Shown piece after piece: positions 12,690 to 25,154 of a stretch of DNA of 64,000 bases. Each line of letters opens with the position of its first letter. Position 1 is the stretch's first letter. This DNA comes from Prosopocoilus inquinatus (Eukaryota > Arthropoda > Insecta > Coleoptera > Lucanidae), in the NCBI GenBank assembly GCA_036172665.1, contig CM069872.1:42580101-42644100 (forward strand). The letters are read 5' to 3'. Under the pieces are notes generated by a model, which saw nothing but the letters and a program-made list of their open reading frames with translations, made no database searches and had not been told where the DNA came from. The position numbers were made by a program, and so were the translations under genes.

Positions 12690-12790
12690 TTTATCGTCGC
12701 CTTTAGTCTAGGGACGCCGCACGACACGCATGAAGTTGCGCCCCGTATTGGGCGTCGCGACGTCGATCGTTCCTGCGCACAGTAATTTGA
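12690..12790. promoter_or_regulatory. CpG-rich patch, candidate K2P promoter
   Basis: About 12708-12778 is strikingly GC- and CpG-rich compared with the surrounding AT-rich DNA (GGGACGCCGCACGACACG, then GGGCGTCGCGACGTCGATCG). It lies just upstream of the putative 5' non-coding K2P exon ending at 12559 and about 0.7 kb before UFL1. Its role as a promoter is inferred from position and composition only. Confidence 0.3.
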
Positions 12791-13454
12791 CCTTTACTGA
12801 TTGTCCAGAAACTAATCAACTTTAATTATGTGTGTGAACACTCCATGCAGCCAAATTAAAATTTAATGATATGTGCAGGACTTTAATTTCGTGCACGTCG
12901 ACATTTTATATTAATGTGTGTTCTGAATAAATGAGTTGCAATTTCATTTACAGGTATCGTTTCATAATAGGGTACTTTTGGGCCGAAATATAATTAGTTC
13001 ATGTACATACGGCTCGATAAGGAATATAAATTAGCGAAATTTCCACAAAGCGCATATTTAAATTTCCCGCCCTAAGTGATTTTAAGCTTTCACCTGCACC
13101 AACTTCACACTGAAGTCAAATTTCCCCAAAGTCTGTTGAGGTTATTAAGTCAAGATAATTATCTTCAAAACAATAAATTAAATAATATTAGCATCAAAAT
13201 TGATTAATTATTTATTTAATAATTAAAATATAAGAAATAATTGCATAAAAATAGTCCATTTTTCGATATTTCCTGTTATTTCCTCATGTTGCCACACTGA
13301 AATTACCAACGTCATTTGTCAATTATTTGTCAAAATATAAAACATATGTTAATATTTTTGCACTGCTTTTCATAAATATTTATAAATATTTAGGAGGACT
13401 TGCCGACCTTGCTGATTATTTATTACGTACGTAAGTAAACCAAAAACTGTAAAT

Positions 13455-15921
13455 ATGGCAGACTGGGACGAAATCAAGCGTTTAGCCGCAGACTTTCAAA
13501 AAGTTCAACTCACTTCGACAACCCAAAGGTATTTAAGCGCATTGCCATGGCCCTAATCAACCAACGATTCTTTCACCTTGCATTTTTAGATTGTCAGAAA
13601 GAAACTGCGTGGAAATTGTCACGTGGCTCATCCAAAAGAAATTGATCGATCTCATTTTTACAAGCGATGGCAAAGAGTACATGACACCGACTCACCTGAT
13701 AAACGACATCAAGGCGGAATTATACGTGAGCGGAGGTCGTGTGAATTTGATTGAATTGGCTAAAACGATTGGGGTGGATTTAAGTCATGTGACTGCTCAC
13801 GTGAATGATATAACTCGCGGACACAAGGATATTCATTCAGTGCTTGGCCATATTATAGATTCAAATTATACTGCCAAGATCGCGGGGGAAATTAACGAGA
13901 AGTTGCAACAGCTGGGTTTAATCAACATAAACGATTTGACTATTCAATACGATTTACCAGCAGAGTTTTTACAACAACACGTAGTCGAGAAGTATTTGGG
14001 GAAATTGATTTTTGGTAAGCAGGATAAGAATGATGCACGTGTATTTTTTACCGAAACGTTCCTGGAAAGGACGAAAGCTAAGATCAGGGGCGCCTTGGTT
14101 GGATTGACGAGGCCTACTCCTATCACGGTCATTTTAAACCATGCAGAAGTATCTGAGAAACTATTTTTTTCACTTTTTGATCAGGCAAGTTCTGCAGGAG
14201 TTTTAACGACCAGACTACCAGGAGCACAGTATATCCCCAATATATATTCCAGGACACAAGTAAGTTGACTGTATTCGCTTTGTACACTTTGTAAATAAAG
14301 ATGTTTGTTTTAGAATGAGTGGGTGAACAACTTCTACAAACAAAACGGCTACTTAGAATTCGATGTCCTCAGCAGATTAGGCATATCGGATTACAAGACC
14401 TACTTAAAAAAGCAACTAGCAAATGAAGAAGTGTCATATCTCAATTCCTGTATTATATCAAGGCGAATCATCGATAGAGTAGACGCCGACATTGAAGAAT
14501 GCATCAACAGCAAATCGTACTTGGATTTACAGAGTAACTTGCCATCAGTATTTAACGAAAAAGATTTACAACTAATAGCAGACGTCGCATTAAACACACA
14601 GAAACGCAGGGAAACCATCGTAATCGAAAACTACATCATAAGCAAGGCCTTCATTAATAATTTACAAAACGACTGCAAAGAACAAGTACAAAAGAATGCC
14701 AGATCCGTTGTGGAAACTGGGAAATACCAGCTGTATCAAACTGAACTGCAAGTATCCATGAGCAAACCATTGAAAAGTTATGAAGACGTCGAAGATACAA
14801 AAGCAGATAGAAAAGAGGAACGCCGTAAGAAAGCTGCGAGTGGAAAAAGCGGAGGGGGAACTCAGGGGCGAGAAACTAAAATGAAATCAACGAAGAAACA
14901 TCCACGTGGCAACACAAGGACAGTCAGCGGTGGTGATGATGACTTCGACGTTCCCGAAAAGAAAGCATCTCTTGAAATAATCAGTCTCGAGGATATTATA
15001 AGTATCATACAGGATCAATTAGAAGACGAAGGCTTGGATGATTTAATCAATCCTATCGCCTCGTATTTGTACCCCTCGCTTAACGAAGAGGGGCTTGAAA
15101 TTGCTTCCAATTTATATGCTTCCACGGTTTCGGACCGAACAGCAACTCGAAGACATACTCACAACGAGCTGCAGAATACACTCAACCTGCTCATTAGCGA
15201 CGTGAGACTGTTTGAGAAAGGAATTAAGTTACTCCCAGCCGAAGTACAGCCTCCATTGCACAAGTATCTCTTGAAGACTCTCTGCACTGACATCGTCTCC
15301 GAAATCCTAAATTATATTTCAGCTGAGGAGAACATCAACACAGTTACCAATGAGTTTACAACGGAACAGAGAGTTAAGTTTGTTAACGAGTTGCCTCCAA
15401 GTTACAAGGCCCCAATGCAAGTTCTGGTGAAGTCCCTGACGGGGCAAGACATCGAGGAATACATGAAGGCAGTGGAAGATGTCTTAGCTTCCTGCAGTAT
15501 GATTTTAAAGAAGATTGACAAGAAAAAGGATCGCATTACCGTCTTGAATCACAGGCACGGAATGCTCGAAAAGTTGAACGAGTGCGATGATCCGGCCCTC
15601 GTTTTACATTTTACCGTTTTGATTGTATTTATTTCTGCAACACAGAACATGCTGCACGCCAGTGGAAGACACGTTGCTTCTATTCTATCGTTTTTGAAAG
15701 AGTACTTGTCTGTGGAGGAAGCCGGGGAATTGTCTGCTTATCATGGTAAGTTCGTTTCTAATTTTTTTTTTTTTTGAGATTTATTATCGTTTTTATTTAT
15801 AGATCTGGTGACGTTGTTATTAGGAGGCGGAGCAGAAAGTGAAAATGCCAAAGAGCAACTGATCCTGAAAATGCATGTAATAAAGACAATTGCCAACGAG
15901 TATAAGAAGCCTACCACATGA
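13455..15921 (+). CDS. Ufl1: E3 UFM1-protein ligase 1
   Basis: Four exons: 13455-13528, 13590-14259, 14314-15745 and 15803-15921. All have GT-AG borders and introns of 54-61 bp, and together give 764 aa ending in TGA. The N-terminus MADWDEIKRLAADFQK and the segment RLSERNCVEIV across the first junction are near-identical to animal UFL1. The second junction joins YSRTQ to NEWVNNFYKQNGYLEFD, another family hallmark. Around residues 410-460 is a lysine- and arginine-rich linker (KADRKEERRKKAASGKSGGG), as in other UFL1 proteins. UFL1 works with UFBP1/DDRGK1 and CDK5RAP3 at the endoplasmic reticulum. It is a scaffold-type ligase without a RING or HECT domain that transfers UFM1 from UFC1 to targets such as ribosomal protein RPL26 in ER quality control. 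The C-terminus is shorter than in mammals (mammalian proteins are about 790 aa). It is complete and intact. Confidence 0.96.
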
Positions 15922-16059
15922 AGCTTGTAACGTTGTAACAAAGTTTTTATTGTGCAGCTGTATGGTTTTGTTTGTATTCATAATAATTTGTTAAATATAT
16001 TGTTTATTTTATTCAATATTATATTTAAAAATAGAAAGAAGGGCTCGCGATGATTTACT

Positions 16060-17110
16060 GCGGGTAGGCAACAACTGCAAAAAGGAAAATGGGTGCATTT
16101 TCCAAATAAATAAATTTGTTTTTCGGAACTTGTAATTTTTTAACTAAATTTAGAGCTTTTTCTCAGCTTTCGAACGCCTTTCACTAAAAAAACAATCGAA
16201 CAGCGCGTTCTTGGGTAACAATTAAATTTACAAAGCAACGCGTTCCTTATTTGCTCAATTAAATCAACATTTTCCTTCCCATCGCGATCGGTCTAGTAAT
16301 TTTTGAATTTAATTTAAGCGCGAGATTTACTGAGTTTTTCCTCAGATTTTCAACGCCTTACACTTACACCAATAAAACAATCGAGCAACGCGTTCTTGAG
16401 TTACAATCAAAATTAAAAAGCAACGCGTTTGTTATTTGATCGTTGAACGTCTCCCTCCCATCGCGGTTGCCTTCGTAATTTTTGAATACGATTTAAGCGT
16501 GGGATTCACAGAGCTTTTTCTCAGCTTTCCAACACCGTTTACCAAATAAACAATCGAAGAACGCGTTCTCGAGTTACAATCAAAATTCGCCGCGTTTTTT
16601 ATTTGCTCAATTAACTGAACGTCTCTCCCTCCTATCGCGGTCGCGCTTGAGATTTTTGATTTCAATTTAAGCTTGGGATTCACAGAGCTTTTTCTTAGCT
16701 TTCCAACGACGTTTACCAAAAAACAATCGACGAACGCTTCTCGAGTTACAATCAAAATTCTGAATTCTGAACTGAACATCTCTCCCTCCTCTCGCGATCA
16801 CGCTTGTAATTTTTGGTTTAAATTTAAGCGTTCTTTCAGCTTTCCAACGCTTTTTACCGAAAAAACAATCGAATAACGCTTTTCGAGCTACAATCAAAAT
16901 TCGCCGCGTTTTTTATTTCCTCAATTAACTGAACGTCTCTCCCTCCCCTCGCGATCGCCTTTGTAACTTTTGTATCAAATTTAAGCGCGGGATTTACTTA
17001 CATTTTTTACAGCTTTCCAACGCCTTTCACCAAAAAATAATCGACGAATCGACAAGAACTGCAAAAGGGAAAGTAGGTGCATTTTCCAATTAAATTTGTT
17101 TTTCGGGGTT
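16060..17110. repeat. Divergent tandem-repeat array (about 155-180 bp units, 5-6 copies)
   Basis: Units begin near 16130, 16293, 16472, 16646, 16802 and 16961. Each has, in order, a TAATTTTTGA block, a TTTAAGC block, a CAGCTTTCCAACGCC-like block, an ACAATCGA block, an ACGCGTTCTCGAGTTACAAT block, and a CCCTCCCATCGCGATCG block. Copies are diverged and vary in length. The array is bracketed by a direct repeat: AACTGCAAAAAGGAAAATGG with TGCATTTTCC at 16074-16110, and a near copy at 17056-17090. Short open frames here are by-products of the repeat. Confidence 0.8.
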
Positions 17111-17190
17111 GCCGGGACGAGGAACGAACCGTGTAACTTCATAGGACAGGGTGGGCACTGTCCACCTTGCCTACCCCGACGAGCCGCCGC
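17108..17190 (-). mobile_element. tRNA-like SINE head
   Basis: On the minus strand there is an A-box-like TAGGCAAGGTGG (17173-17162) and, about 31 nt further, a B-box-like GGTTCGTTCC (17130-17121), the layout of an internal RNA polymerase III promoter. The region is GC-rich against an AT-rich background and abuts the tandem array, which lies downstream in the same orientation. No full tRNA cloverleaf is evident, so a SINE head is more likely than a tRNA gene. Confidence 0.4.
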
Positions 17191-18964
17191 CACTGAATTT
17201 AGGAAGAATGTTTTTGTTACGCTTCTCTGTGAAGAAAATAGTTTTTGTAACGAGAATGTTTCCTCAGAAAAATTGTTTTCAAATTACATTGCGCAGAGTT
17301 CTAGATGCAGGGGGGCTAAATTTTTCAGGGCTTAACTAGAAAGTCTTGATAAAACATTTTTTTTTAATTTAAAATAAAATTTCATACATTACAATCTTAT
17401 TAAATTCTATAAACGACTTTCAAAATATTTTTGACGAGGAGAGAGTTATTTTTGTTCTGATTTATGAATAGGATGATAAGACATTTATCTGTCTGTAGGA
17501 AAATTTTTGGAATTTTTGAGAATCACGAGCTTTTAGGGGCGGAAATCATTTATGGAGGTGAGGTAATAGGAGACACCATGCGCAAATGGACATAATCGTA
17601 TGTCAATCTTTAATAATAAAAGATTATAATAGTAGCATGACGTAAGCATACTTGGCTGCCTATAAATTAAAGATTGTCACGTTGTTCTGTTATCTAAAAT
17701 TGAGAAGTTCGGAAAATATTCCACGTTCTTCGAAGTCTTTAGCTACCATATTGTTACCGCTAAAGTTTGAATAACAGAATAAGCGCGAGGTTATCGTGCG
17801 GTATTACCGCAGTTCAAACCTGGTTAAAATCAACTCACCATCCAGTGAACAGAGATTATTCCGCGCGCAGCGAAAGTGAATGGTGCATACCGCGTTGCTC
17901 TAAAACGGAGCCACATGGTGAACTTTTTGTCGAGCAGCTGTGTTAGTAAATCTCTTTGCCCGAAAAATGGAAAGGAAGCAAGATTTGGACACCCTAATGG
18001 GTCACTTAGGTAGGTAACCATTAAAAAAATTTTTTTTGTATAAAATTTGCCTCGTTAATCTAAAGACTAAAGAATGCATCTAATCTACCTACCTGCATGC
18101 AGGTAGGTATTTTTCTTTTGCTTTAGCGCCTTCTATTCTGAACACGTGCTCCTGTTAACTTGTAAACTCATCGAAATGCGAAGGCACAAGCAACATACAT
18201 ACGTTCAATTCGAATCCGAATAGAATTAATTCAATTTATATTTTTATCGTATTATTTTTCGCGCTTTATGAATGCAGGTATTAAATCACGTTAATTTCGA
18301 TGGAAGTTAATAAAAATAATCGCGCTCATTAAAAAAAGCAAGTACATTTGAAAGGCGTATTTAGTAATGACCTCATTTTTTTATACATATTTATTATTGG
18401 AAAATGTAATGCATATGTTTTACAATTACAATTACTTAGGTACACGTGGGACCACCTTGCATGCAAGTAATTAATTAGTAACAAAATATTAATGGCAATT
18501 ATTAAATAAAATAAAAAACTATTCCCCGGTTTGGTAAAAACCTGTTGATGTGGTTGAAAGTTTGGTAGGTGCAACCAAGCCTTTTTTTTCGTCATGACCT
18601 CAAACCGCCAAAAAACTGCACTTCAGAATAGACGACTTAATAGAAAGCTGTTTATTTATGTTAATTTTTATTGAATTTAGATTTGCGACGTAAGTTCAAC
18701 TTGATTATTCTTTCTTGCATCAGGAAAGAGTATACCTTTTGGCATAATTCAGTTGCTTTCCGCACAAATTCCAAAAAGAAAAATACTCCTAATATCTAAT
18801 TAATGAAATCTAAAGTGGTCTAAATAGAAGAAAAATATTATTTGTATGAATATTAGGTGATGTTTAAAAATAGTTTAATCACAAGGCAATGAGTTTGGTC
18901 ACAAGAAATAAAATTTCTACGTATATTAAAAAATAGTTTTTAAACGGACATTGTAAAATCGGAA

Positions 18965-19110
18965 TGAACACTCGACGTTTCGCTATCGCTTGATAGCTTC
19001 GTCGGGAGTGAAAAAATATAAATAAACAAATTATAAACAAGTTCTCAAGAGAAACGAAAAGCTAACATGATTTCAAACTAAAATACGAGTTGACCTGAAA
19101 ATTAGAACTG
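18965..19110 (-). mobile_element. Penelope-like element 3' fragment with hammerhead-like motif
   Basis: On the minus strand 19010-18969 reads as a 42-nt unit: stem I (CACTC/GAGTG), CCGACGA, stem II (GCTATC/GATAGC), GAAA, then CGTC at the would-be cleavage site. This is a hammerhead ribozyme layout with the core U4 changed to C and one extra A after the conserved box. The preceding AT-rich segment to 19110 is shared with the copy at 25177-25290. By family knowledge such minimal hammerheads occur in Penelope-like elements; the element assignment is inferred. Confidence 0.55.
18969..19010 (-). ncRNA. Hammerhead-ribozyme-like motif (copy 1)
   Basis: Stem I is 5 bp. The core is CCGACGA (expected CUGANGA). 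Stem II is 6 bp with an AAGC loop. GAAA is intact, and CGTC precedes stem I 3'. Helix III would be nearly absent, as in minimal retroelement hammerheads that work as dimers. The core C-for-U change probably cripples this copy. Confidence 0.5.
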
Positions 19111-19690
19111 AATTGTTTTTTTTTTCTTAATGTACAGGGTGTGCAAACAGTGCTTTCTCGGACTATATCTCCATAATAATAATAATAATTTATTTGTTTC
19201 ATGTTACATAGTGTATAAAACGCGTCACAAAAAAAATACAAATAGAAAAACAATATAATTGTTACAAGTTAAAAAAAATCATTCTTCCAACAAAGAGCTT
19301 TCTGTAGCAAAATTAGTTTCAGCTGTTTTTTGAAGTGTTTCTCTGGTAGTTTTTTTTTTATATTATTCGAGAGGCAATTGTAGAATTTTACACATTGGTG
19401 TATTACATTTTTTTTTGTATTTTTGTTAAATGTGTCTGTGCTACTGCAGTTAAAAAAAAATATTAATCAAAATCATTCAAAGCTGGTAGAACATTCCTTA
19501 GTAAATAATCATAATTTTGATTTTGATAATCCTGACATTTTATATTGTTACTCTAATATTTTCAAAATATTTTTCATAGGAATGTGTAAAATTATAATGA
19601 CATCGAATTCTGTTAATAAACGTACTGATTTTGTATATATTTTGTAATTTTGTGGATTCATTAAATAAAATACAGTTCTGTTAATATACC

Positions 19691-19881
19691 TACAGGTGTC
19701 CCAACAGTGAATTCTCGGGCTACATCTCGCTAACTATGTGGAACTTACAAAAAAAGTTTAAAGATATTTTCGTTTTAAATTTTAGAGCTCTACAACATAG
19801 AATTATTTTCATCTTTACAGACTGAATCAATACCTTGGTACTGGATGTAATTTTTCTGTTTCAAACGGCACACCCTGTATA
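19691..19881. mobile_element. Short element ending in TACAGGGTGTGCC-like inverted repeats
   Basis: The left end is TACAGGTGTCCCAACAGTG and the right end is the reverse complement of TACAGGGTGTGCCGTTTG. A related fragment TACAGGGTGTGCAAACAGTG lies at 19133-19152. The interior is non-coding and AT-rich. Confidence 0.45.
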
Positions 19882-21130
19882 GAGTGATCAGAGTTACTGC
19901 CGCACTATTGCTAACCTTTTACTCAGGGTTTGCAATGGTGACATCAAAAAAAAAAAACAATTGCGCATCTTCAAAATATTTGCGTATGTAAAGTTTTCTT
20001 TAATGGAACACCCTATATTTTTATCGGCACATGAAAGAACATCAAATTCTAAATGCAAATCAAATTGCAATTGGATATTCAAAGCGAATTTTTGCCCTAA
20101 CTGCGACTTCACCTGCAGAAGAGTAGTTCGAGAATTCCACCACAATCTGACCTATCCGGCTTTCTTACCTATAAAACGCTTAACTGTAAACTGCACTTGC
20201 AGCTTATTCTTATAAGCATGACACTCGCATGACATGTCAATGCAGACACAATTAGCATGTCGTTGCATCATTTTTAAGTCAGCTTCAAGTTGGCTAGATG
20301 AGGTTTGTAAGCATTCTTTCTTTGGTTATTTCTATGTGATTAAGGCCCGGTTTCTAGAAGTGATTAATTAACCGATTAGTTTAACTAATGATTAGAATGT
20401 GACACGCTATGCTGTACGTTACAACGTGTGTCACATTCTAACCCTTACTTAAACTAATTAGTCCATTAATCGCTTCTACAAACCGGACTTAAATGTTATA
20501 CCACTTATAAATAAATATCGCAATAATTTCCACATCCTTATTATTTGTCTTAAAGTGAATAGTAATTAGTAGTACACCATAATACAAAAAGCATCGTCGT
20601 TACGTTATTATAAACCCCAGTTAAAGGACAAAATTCGGTCGCACGATGTCACGGATTAAGCTATACTTTGCACGGACAGTGGCCATGCGTAAGTCGACCG
20701 GATCGGTCAGATTTCCTCGAACCGCTCTTCTGCTGGTGAAGCCTTAATTAGGGCTGAAATAGCTATGAGTACCCAACTGCAATTTGAAAGATTTGCAGCA
20801 AATTTTTAATAGATTATTTTTTTTGTGAATGACAAATGCAAATGTCGCAATAACTCCTTCATAATTCGTTTAAGTGAGAAATAGTTAACATGTGAATGTA
20901 TTTAGAATTTGGTGTTCTTTTATGTGCCAATAAAAAAAATATAGGGTCTTTCGTTGAAGGAAACTTTACGTATGCAAATATTTTGAGAACGCAATGCGCA
21001 ATTGTTTTTTTTTTATGTCACCACTGTAATTCTGAGTAAAAGCAGTTGTTTTTTGGTAATTTGAATCACTTCGTAGCTCCAATAACAACGAAGTTAGCAA
21101 TAGTGCGGTAGGAACTTTGATCACCCTGTA
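19878..21130. mobile_element. Large terminal-inverted-repeat element with a nested MITE
   Basis: The left arm (about 19878-20062) and the right arm (about 20893-21130) are imperfect reverse complements. Both contain GTGATCAnAGTT, CCGCACTATTGCTAAC, GCGCAATTG or its mirror, and a TTTAGAATTTG or mirror block. The interior of about 830 bp has no recognisable transposase. The separate MITE at 20342-20490 lies inside it. It could be a non-autonomous DNA transposon. Confidence 0.55.
20342..20490. mobile_element. MITE nested in the 19.9-21.1 kb element
   Basis: The left end AAGGCCCGGTTTCTAGAAG pairs with the right end CTTCTACAAACCGGACTT. The inner blocks (TTAGTTTAACTAA and mirror, TAGAATGTGACAC and mirror) also pair. 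A TTA or TTAA target duplication is possible. It is non-coding. Confidence 0.65.
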
Positions 21131-21929
21131 TGTGATGTCAAATTTGGATTGCCCATAAAATTCTAAATTATATTTAAATACCTAAATCTAACCGTTCTGA
21201 AGAAATTTAACATTTTATCTAAAAACTGTCGTTTTCAGCCATTATTTTATTTGTTCTTAATTTATTTATTTTCAACTCTAAGAAAAAGATTTTTGCTACA
21301 GATTAAAATTAAATTATATAAATTTCAATTCGAAAACAAATTTGCCACTCAAATAAAGTTCCTAACTGAAAATATTTATCAGTTTGATTTCGTTCATTTT
21401 GAAGATCACCTCCCCTTACAGCAGAAACGATAATTTACGGGGAAGAAAATATATACAGATCGTGTTACGACTCTGCTGTCAGACGCTGAAGCTAAAGTTC
21501 GATATATTTCTCTTCTCCTACAGCTCACATAATATTATCAAACCTGAAACAGTGAAGTGAGTGAAGCAACTAACTAGACCAGACTGCAGTAAATATCTTT
21601 CTCTCTCTCCTCCGGGTAAACGAATACTAATGTAGCAACTGTTAATCGGTTTCGATTAACTTAATCGCGACTGTACTACAAACTGCTAAAAAAAACACCG
21701 CTGACGTCACAATTTTCTGACATAATATAGTCAACTGTTTTTTTTAATGGCATGCCATACATAAATTTTTTAATTTGTGTCTGTAAAGCATTTTCTTCTA
21801 AATTCGTTGGTATCCAATAATTTTAATTAAAATTCATTCAATTTTTATATTAATACATATTATTTGTAAAGCCTTTTCATCTCTATTCATTGATATACAA
21901 GGACTTTAATTGCAATAGATTCATTAATA

Positions 21930-22074
21930 ATGGCTACTTAAACCAAACACTTAAGTCGAGCTTAAATTTAAGTGCTGCTTATAATCTGACTTTTGAGGTT
22001 ACACAACATTCAGTAAATCACATTCTAAACGGTGCTTAAAGTTAAGCTGACCTTAAGTGTTTGATGCGACTGGC
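21930..22074. mobile_element. MITE of the 'CACTTAAG' family
   Basis: The left end (TGGCTACTTAAACCAAACAC, then TTAAGTCGAGCTTAAATTTAAG) and the right end (CTTAAAGTTAAGCTGACC, then TTAAGTGTTTGATGCGACTGGC) are inverted copies. The same termini occur at 24235-24460. It is non-coding. Confidence 0.6.
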
Positions 22075-24234
22075 AATAAATTGTAAATTAAATTAACTTA
22101 TTGCCGTTTGTAGTAGTAACTAAACCGTTTCGTTTGATTTTTAGTTCATTGAATTCGTTCGGACAATATAATTTAAAAAGCTACAGCCAGCTCCCTTTTA
22201 TAGACACAATCAATTTTTTCTATTTGATACCAACGAATACAGTAGAAAACGCTTAAGAGAAGTAACTAGTGTCTAAATAAAAAACTGGTCAAGCAGACTG
22301 TGGAAAAATTTACAAACAAGGTACGTACGTCTTGGATAATTTCGTACTTTTAGCAAAGAGATAAACCCCCGTATGGTAATTTGTAAAATATGTCATTTCA
22401 GTATCAACCTAATGTAAACATAACTTTAAAATAGATTCCCAAAAATTAACATGATCTCATTTAAAAGAAAAAGTAACGGAAAACGTGATTATTCAACAGC
22501 AAATTTTGACGTTACATTTGACAGCTTCGCAGTTGAACTTAGAAGCGACATGCATGCAGAAAATAAATTCTCGGTCGTAGCCTACTTGACCAGATTTTTA
22601 TTTGGACACTCGTTATATGGAGTGTCATTTAAAAAAAGGTTGAGTATCGAATGCCAGAAAATTTTGACGTTAGTAGTGTTTCTTTCTGACACAGACAGTA
22701 TACCTACAGTGCATTTTTTAAGCTGTAGCCATAGGGTTTTAAGTGGTAAAAATTTTGTCTCATCTTAACTGACGTTCTGCTCAAAATTTTAAGCTAATTT
22801 CAGTTTTTAATAAACAATTACATAATTTATTAAAAATTACATATTCCCAGAATAACAGGTGAACTAATAATTTAATTAATTTAAATATTAAAACTTGAAA
22901 TGTTTAACGAGCAAATATTGATCGAATAGGTTAACGTCAGAGAGAAATTATTCACTATCGGTCGCCTGAAATATCTAAGTGACAAATTAATTTTTAACTT
23001 TGACCTACTCGATTCGACTTTGCTCGTTAATAATTTCAGCTGTTAATATTAAAACAATTAGATTAATAACGCATCTTTTATTCTGGTGATGTGTATGTTG
23101 CAACAAATTGTGTAATTAATTACTAAAGACTAAAATTTGCTTTAATTTTGATGATTATTGTTTCTGAAGCTCGGAACTCCCGCTAGTAAATGTTTTGAAT
23201 GATTTAATTTCCTCTAACCTTACCATTATCGATCATGATAACTATTCTTCCAAATCATTAACGTAGTCATTATTATAAAATGGGAAGCTTCATAATTTTT
23301 AAAAATGTTACACTTTGACTTCTGTCTATCTATCTATCTTCTTCTATTACAAGCGTGTAACCTAACGGAAAAAAACACAGTCTATTAGAAAGTCAAAAGA
23401 TCGTGAATGCTGTATACTTGAGAAATAATAATAGATAATTCTAAATTAATAATAAATTTGCAACGTATATTCATTTGCTTTTTTTGCTTTTTTAAATCTT
23501 TAATATCCCATGAAGTAAGTACCTATGGAAATATTTAAATGATGTAGACCATTACAAATAAAAGCATCGTCCTTCACAAGTTTGTTTTGCCAAATGCAGT
23601 TCCATAATGTAAGCATTATTATCACAGTTCATTGACTGTACAAGGCCTTAAGGATACAAATAATTCATATATATGTGTTCATTAATTTAAACTGATTATT
23701 ACAGCTCATATGAAAATAAAACAAACCTAATAAATTCCAAACGCTTGAATTATCCTGTGTTGCGATGAATATACTATGTTTACGATGACTTTTTCTTAAA
23801 TTGTGGATGTACAGTCGTGGATAGTCAAAAAAAAACAAAAAATAATGAAATTGTTTTATCTCTGTTAGGTATTATTAGAGGTAGACAAATTTCCCAGCAT
23901 CCTCTTTTAATTTAAGATCAAAAAAGTACAAACTTAATTATTTCAAATTCATTTTTTAAATCAAATTTTTCGATTTTGAGTCTTTTTTCTGGAACTACAC
24001 CTTCAGTATAATTCGTATTCGATTCATTCGTAACCGAATATGGGACTCAAGTCCGTGTTTACACTCATTTCTTATATTTTGGAAAACCGTAAGTCTTTTT
24101 AGATTTTTGTCTGTCTTCTTTCGCTTAGTGTTACACAGGTCTCCGCCTTTGTCTCTGATAATAGTCTTTTCAGATAATTATTCAGTTCAGACGTCCTGAC
24201 CTGGTAGATTCTTAAACATGTTTAAGGAAGTAAG

Positions 24235-24460
24235 GGCCAGTTGCACCAAACACTTAAGCCGAGCTTAAAGGCGCGTTTTCACGAGGCCAGTAGCTGGAGT
24301 TCTGTGAGTCCTGGCTCCGTGCTACTGGCCTCGTGGAAACCTGCCTTAACTTTAAGTGCCGCTTAGATTGTGAGTCACCCTAATATTATGTAAACACAAA
24401 AAACACATTATAAACAATGATTAAATTTAAGCTCGGCTTAAGTGTTTGGTGCAACTGGCC
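24235..24460. mobile_element. MITE of the 'CACTTAAG' family carrying a second nested palindrome
   Basis: The outer left end GGCCAGTTGCACCAAACACT is mirrored by AGTGTTTGGTGCAACTGGCC, with near-perfect TIRs. The flanks include TAA on each side. The element continues inside with TTAAGCCGAGCTTAAA and its mirror. The 24267-24348 segment is an independent inserted palindrome. Confidence 0.75.
24267..24348. mobile_element. Nested 80-bp palindromic element
   Basis: GGCGCGTTTTCACGAGGCCA at the left is matched by TGGCCTCGTGGAAACCTGCC at the right, both followed or preceded by GTAGC or GCTAC. It interrupts the otherwise contiguous MITE at 24235-24460, so it inserted later. Its GC content is much higher than that of its host. 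Confidence 0.7.
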
Positions 24461-25154
24461 ATAAATGTTCGTTTAAAGTCTATTTTTAATTTAAGGCGAT
24501 CTTATCTAAAGATTCGATTTAAATTAATTGTATTTGTAATTCGAATCTTACGTTTTTTTTTTATGTCATGGTTTCTTAAGTCGTCCACACTTCCAGAAGG
24601 AGTGGAAAAAATTAAATTCTTTACAACGACCAACCAATTTTATTTGTATGAAGATGAACTTCCGAAAGCTGAACTGCCCTACGGTTTCATAAAAATATTT
24701 AAGGTTAATTAAAATATGACACATATTACATATACAGGATGTTGTGTGTAACTTTCTTTCATCTAGGAGGAACAAATTTAATTCTGGCTTAGATAATTTA
24801 TTTGTGCAAGTCAGTTTGTAAGGAAGGTTTATGAAGAGAAATAACTTTTCAAATACTTTTATTGATTATTTGTCTTCTTTGAGTTTTCTGGGAAGTTTTA
24901 TTCCTACTTTCTGCAGACAGTTGTACGACATTCAAAAAGGAATTGTAACCTACGCATCATGAAATAGAAAATATTATTCTGGATACTGATTTATTAACCG
25001 GTTGTAAAAAACGAATTCTTCAATTTGGTGTTATTTTAAAAATTTGAATAAGTAATTGTCATCGGCCGCAAAATACTTAATGAAGAGCTTAAACATAATA
25101 ATATTAGGAAAATGTACAGAAAAAGTTAGTAAAAGGTTTTTAAACTCTAACGGA

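Noticed and set aside
16432..16897. Overlapping minus-strand frames of 76-115 aa in the tandem array
   Set aside because: They repeat with the DNA units and carry no domain; by-products of repeat periodicity.
22451..22768. 105-aa open frame starting with ATG
   Set aside because: No recognisable domain, no membrane or repeat pattern, codon pattern not gene-like, and surrounded by mobile elements.
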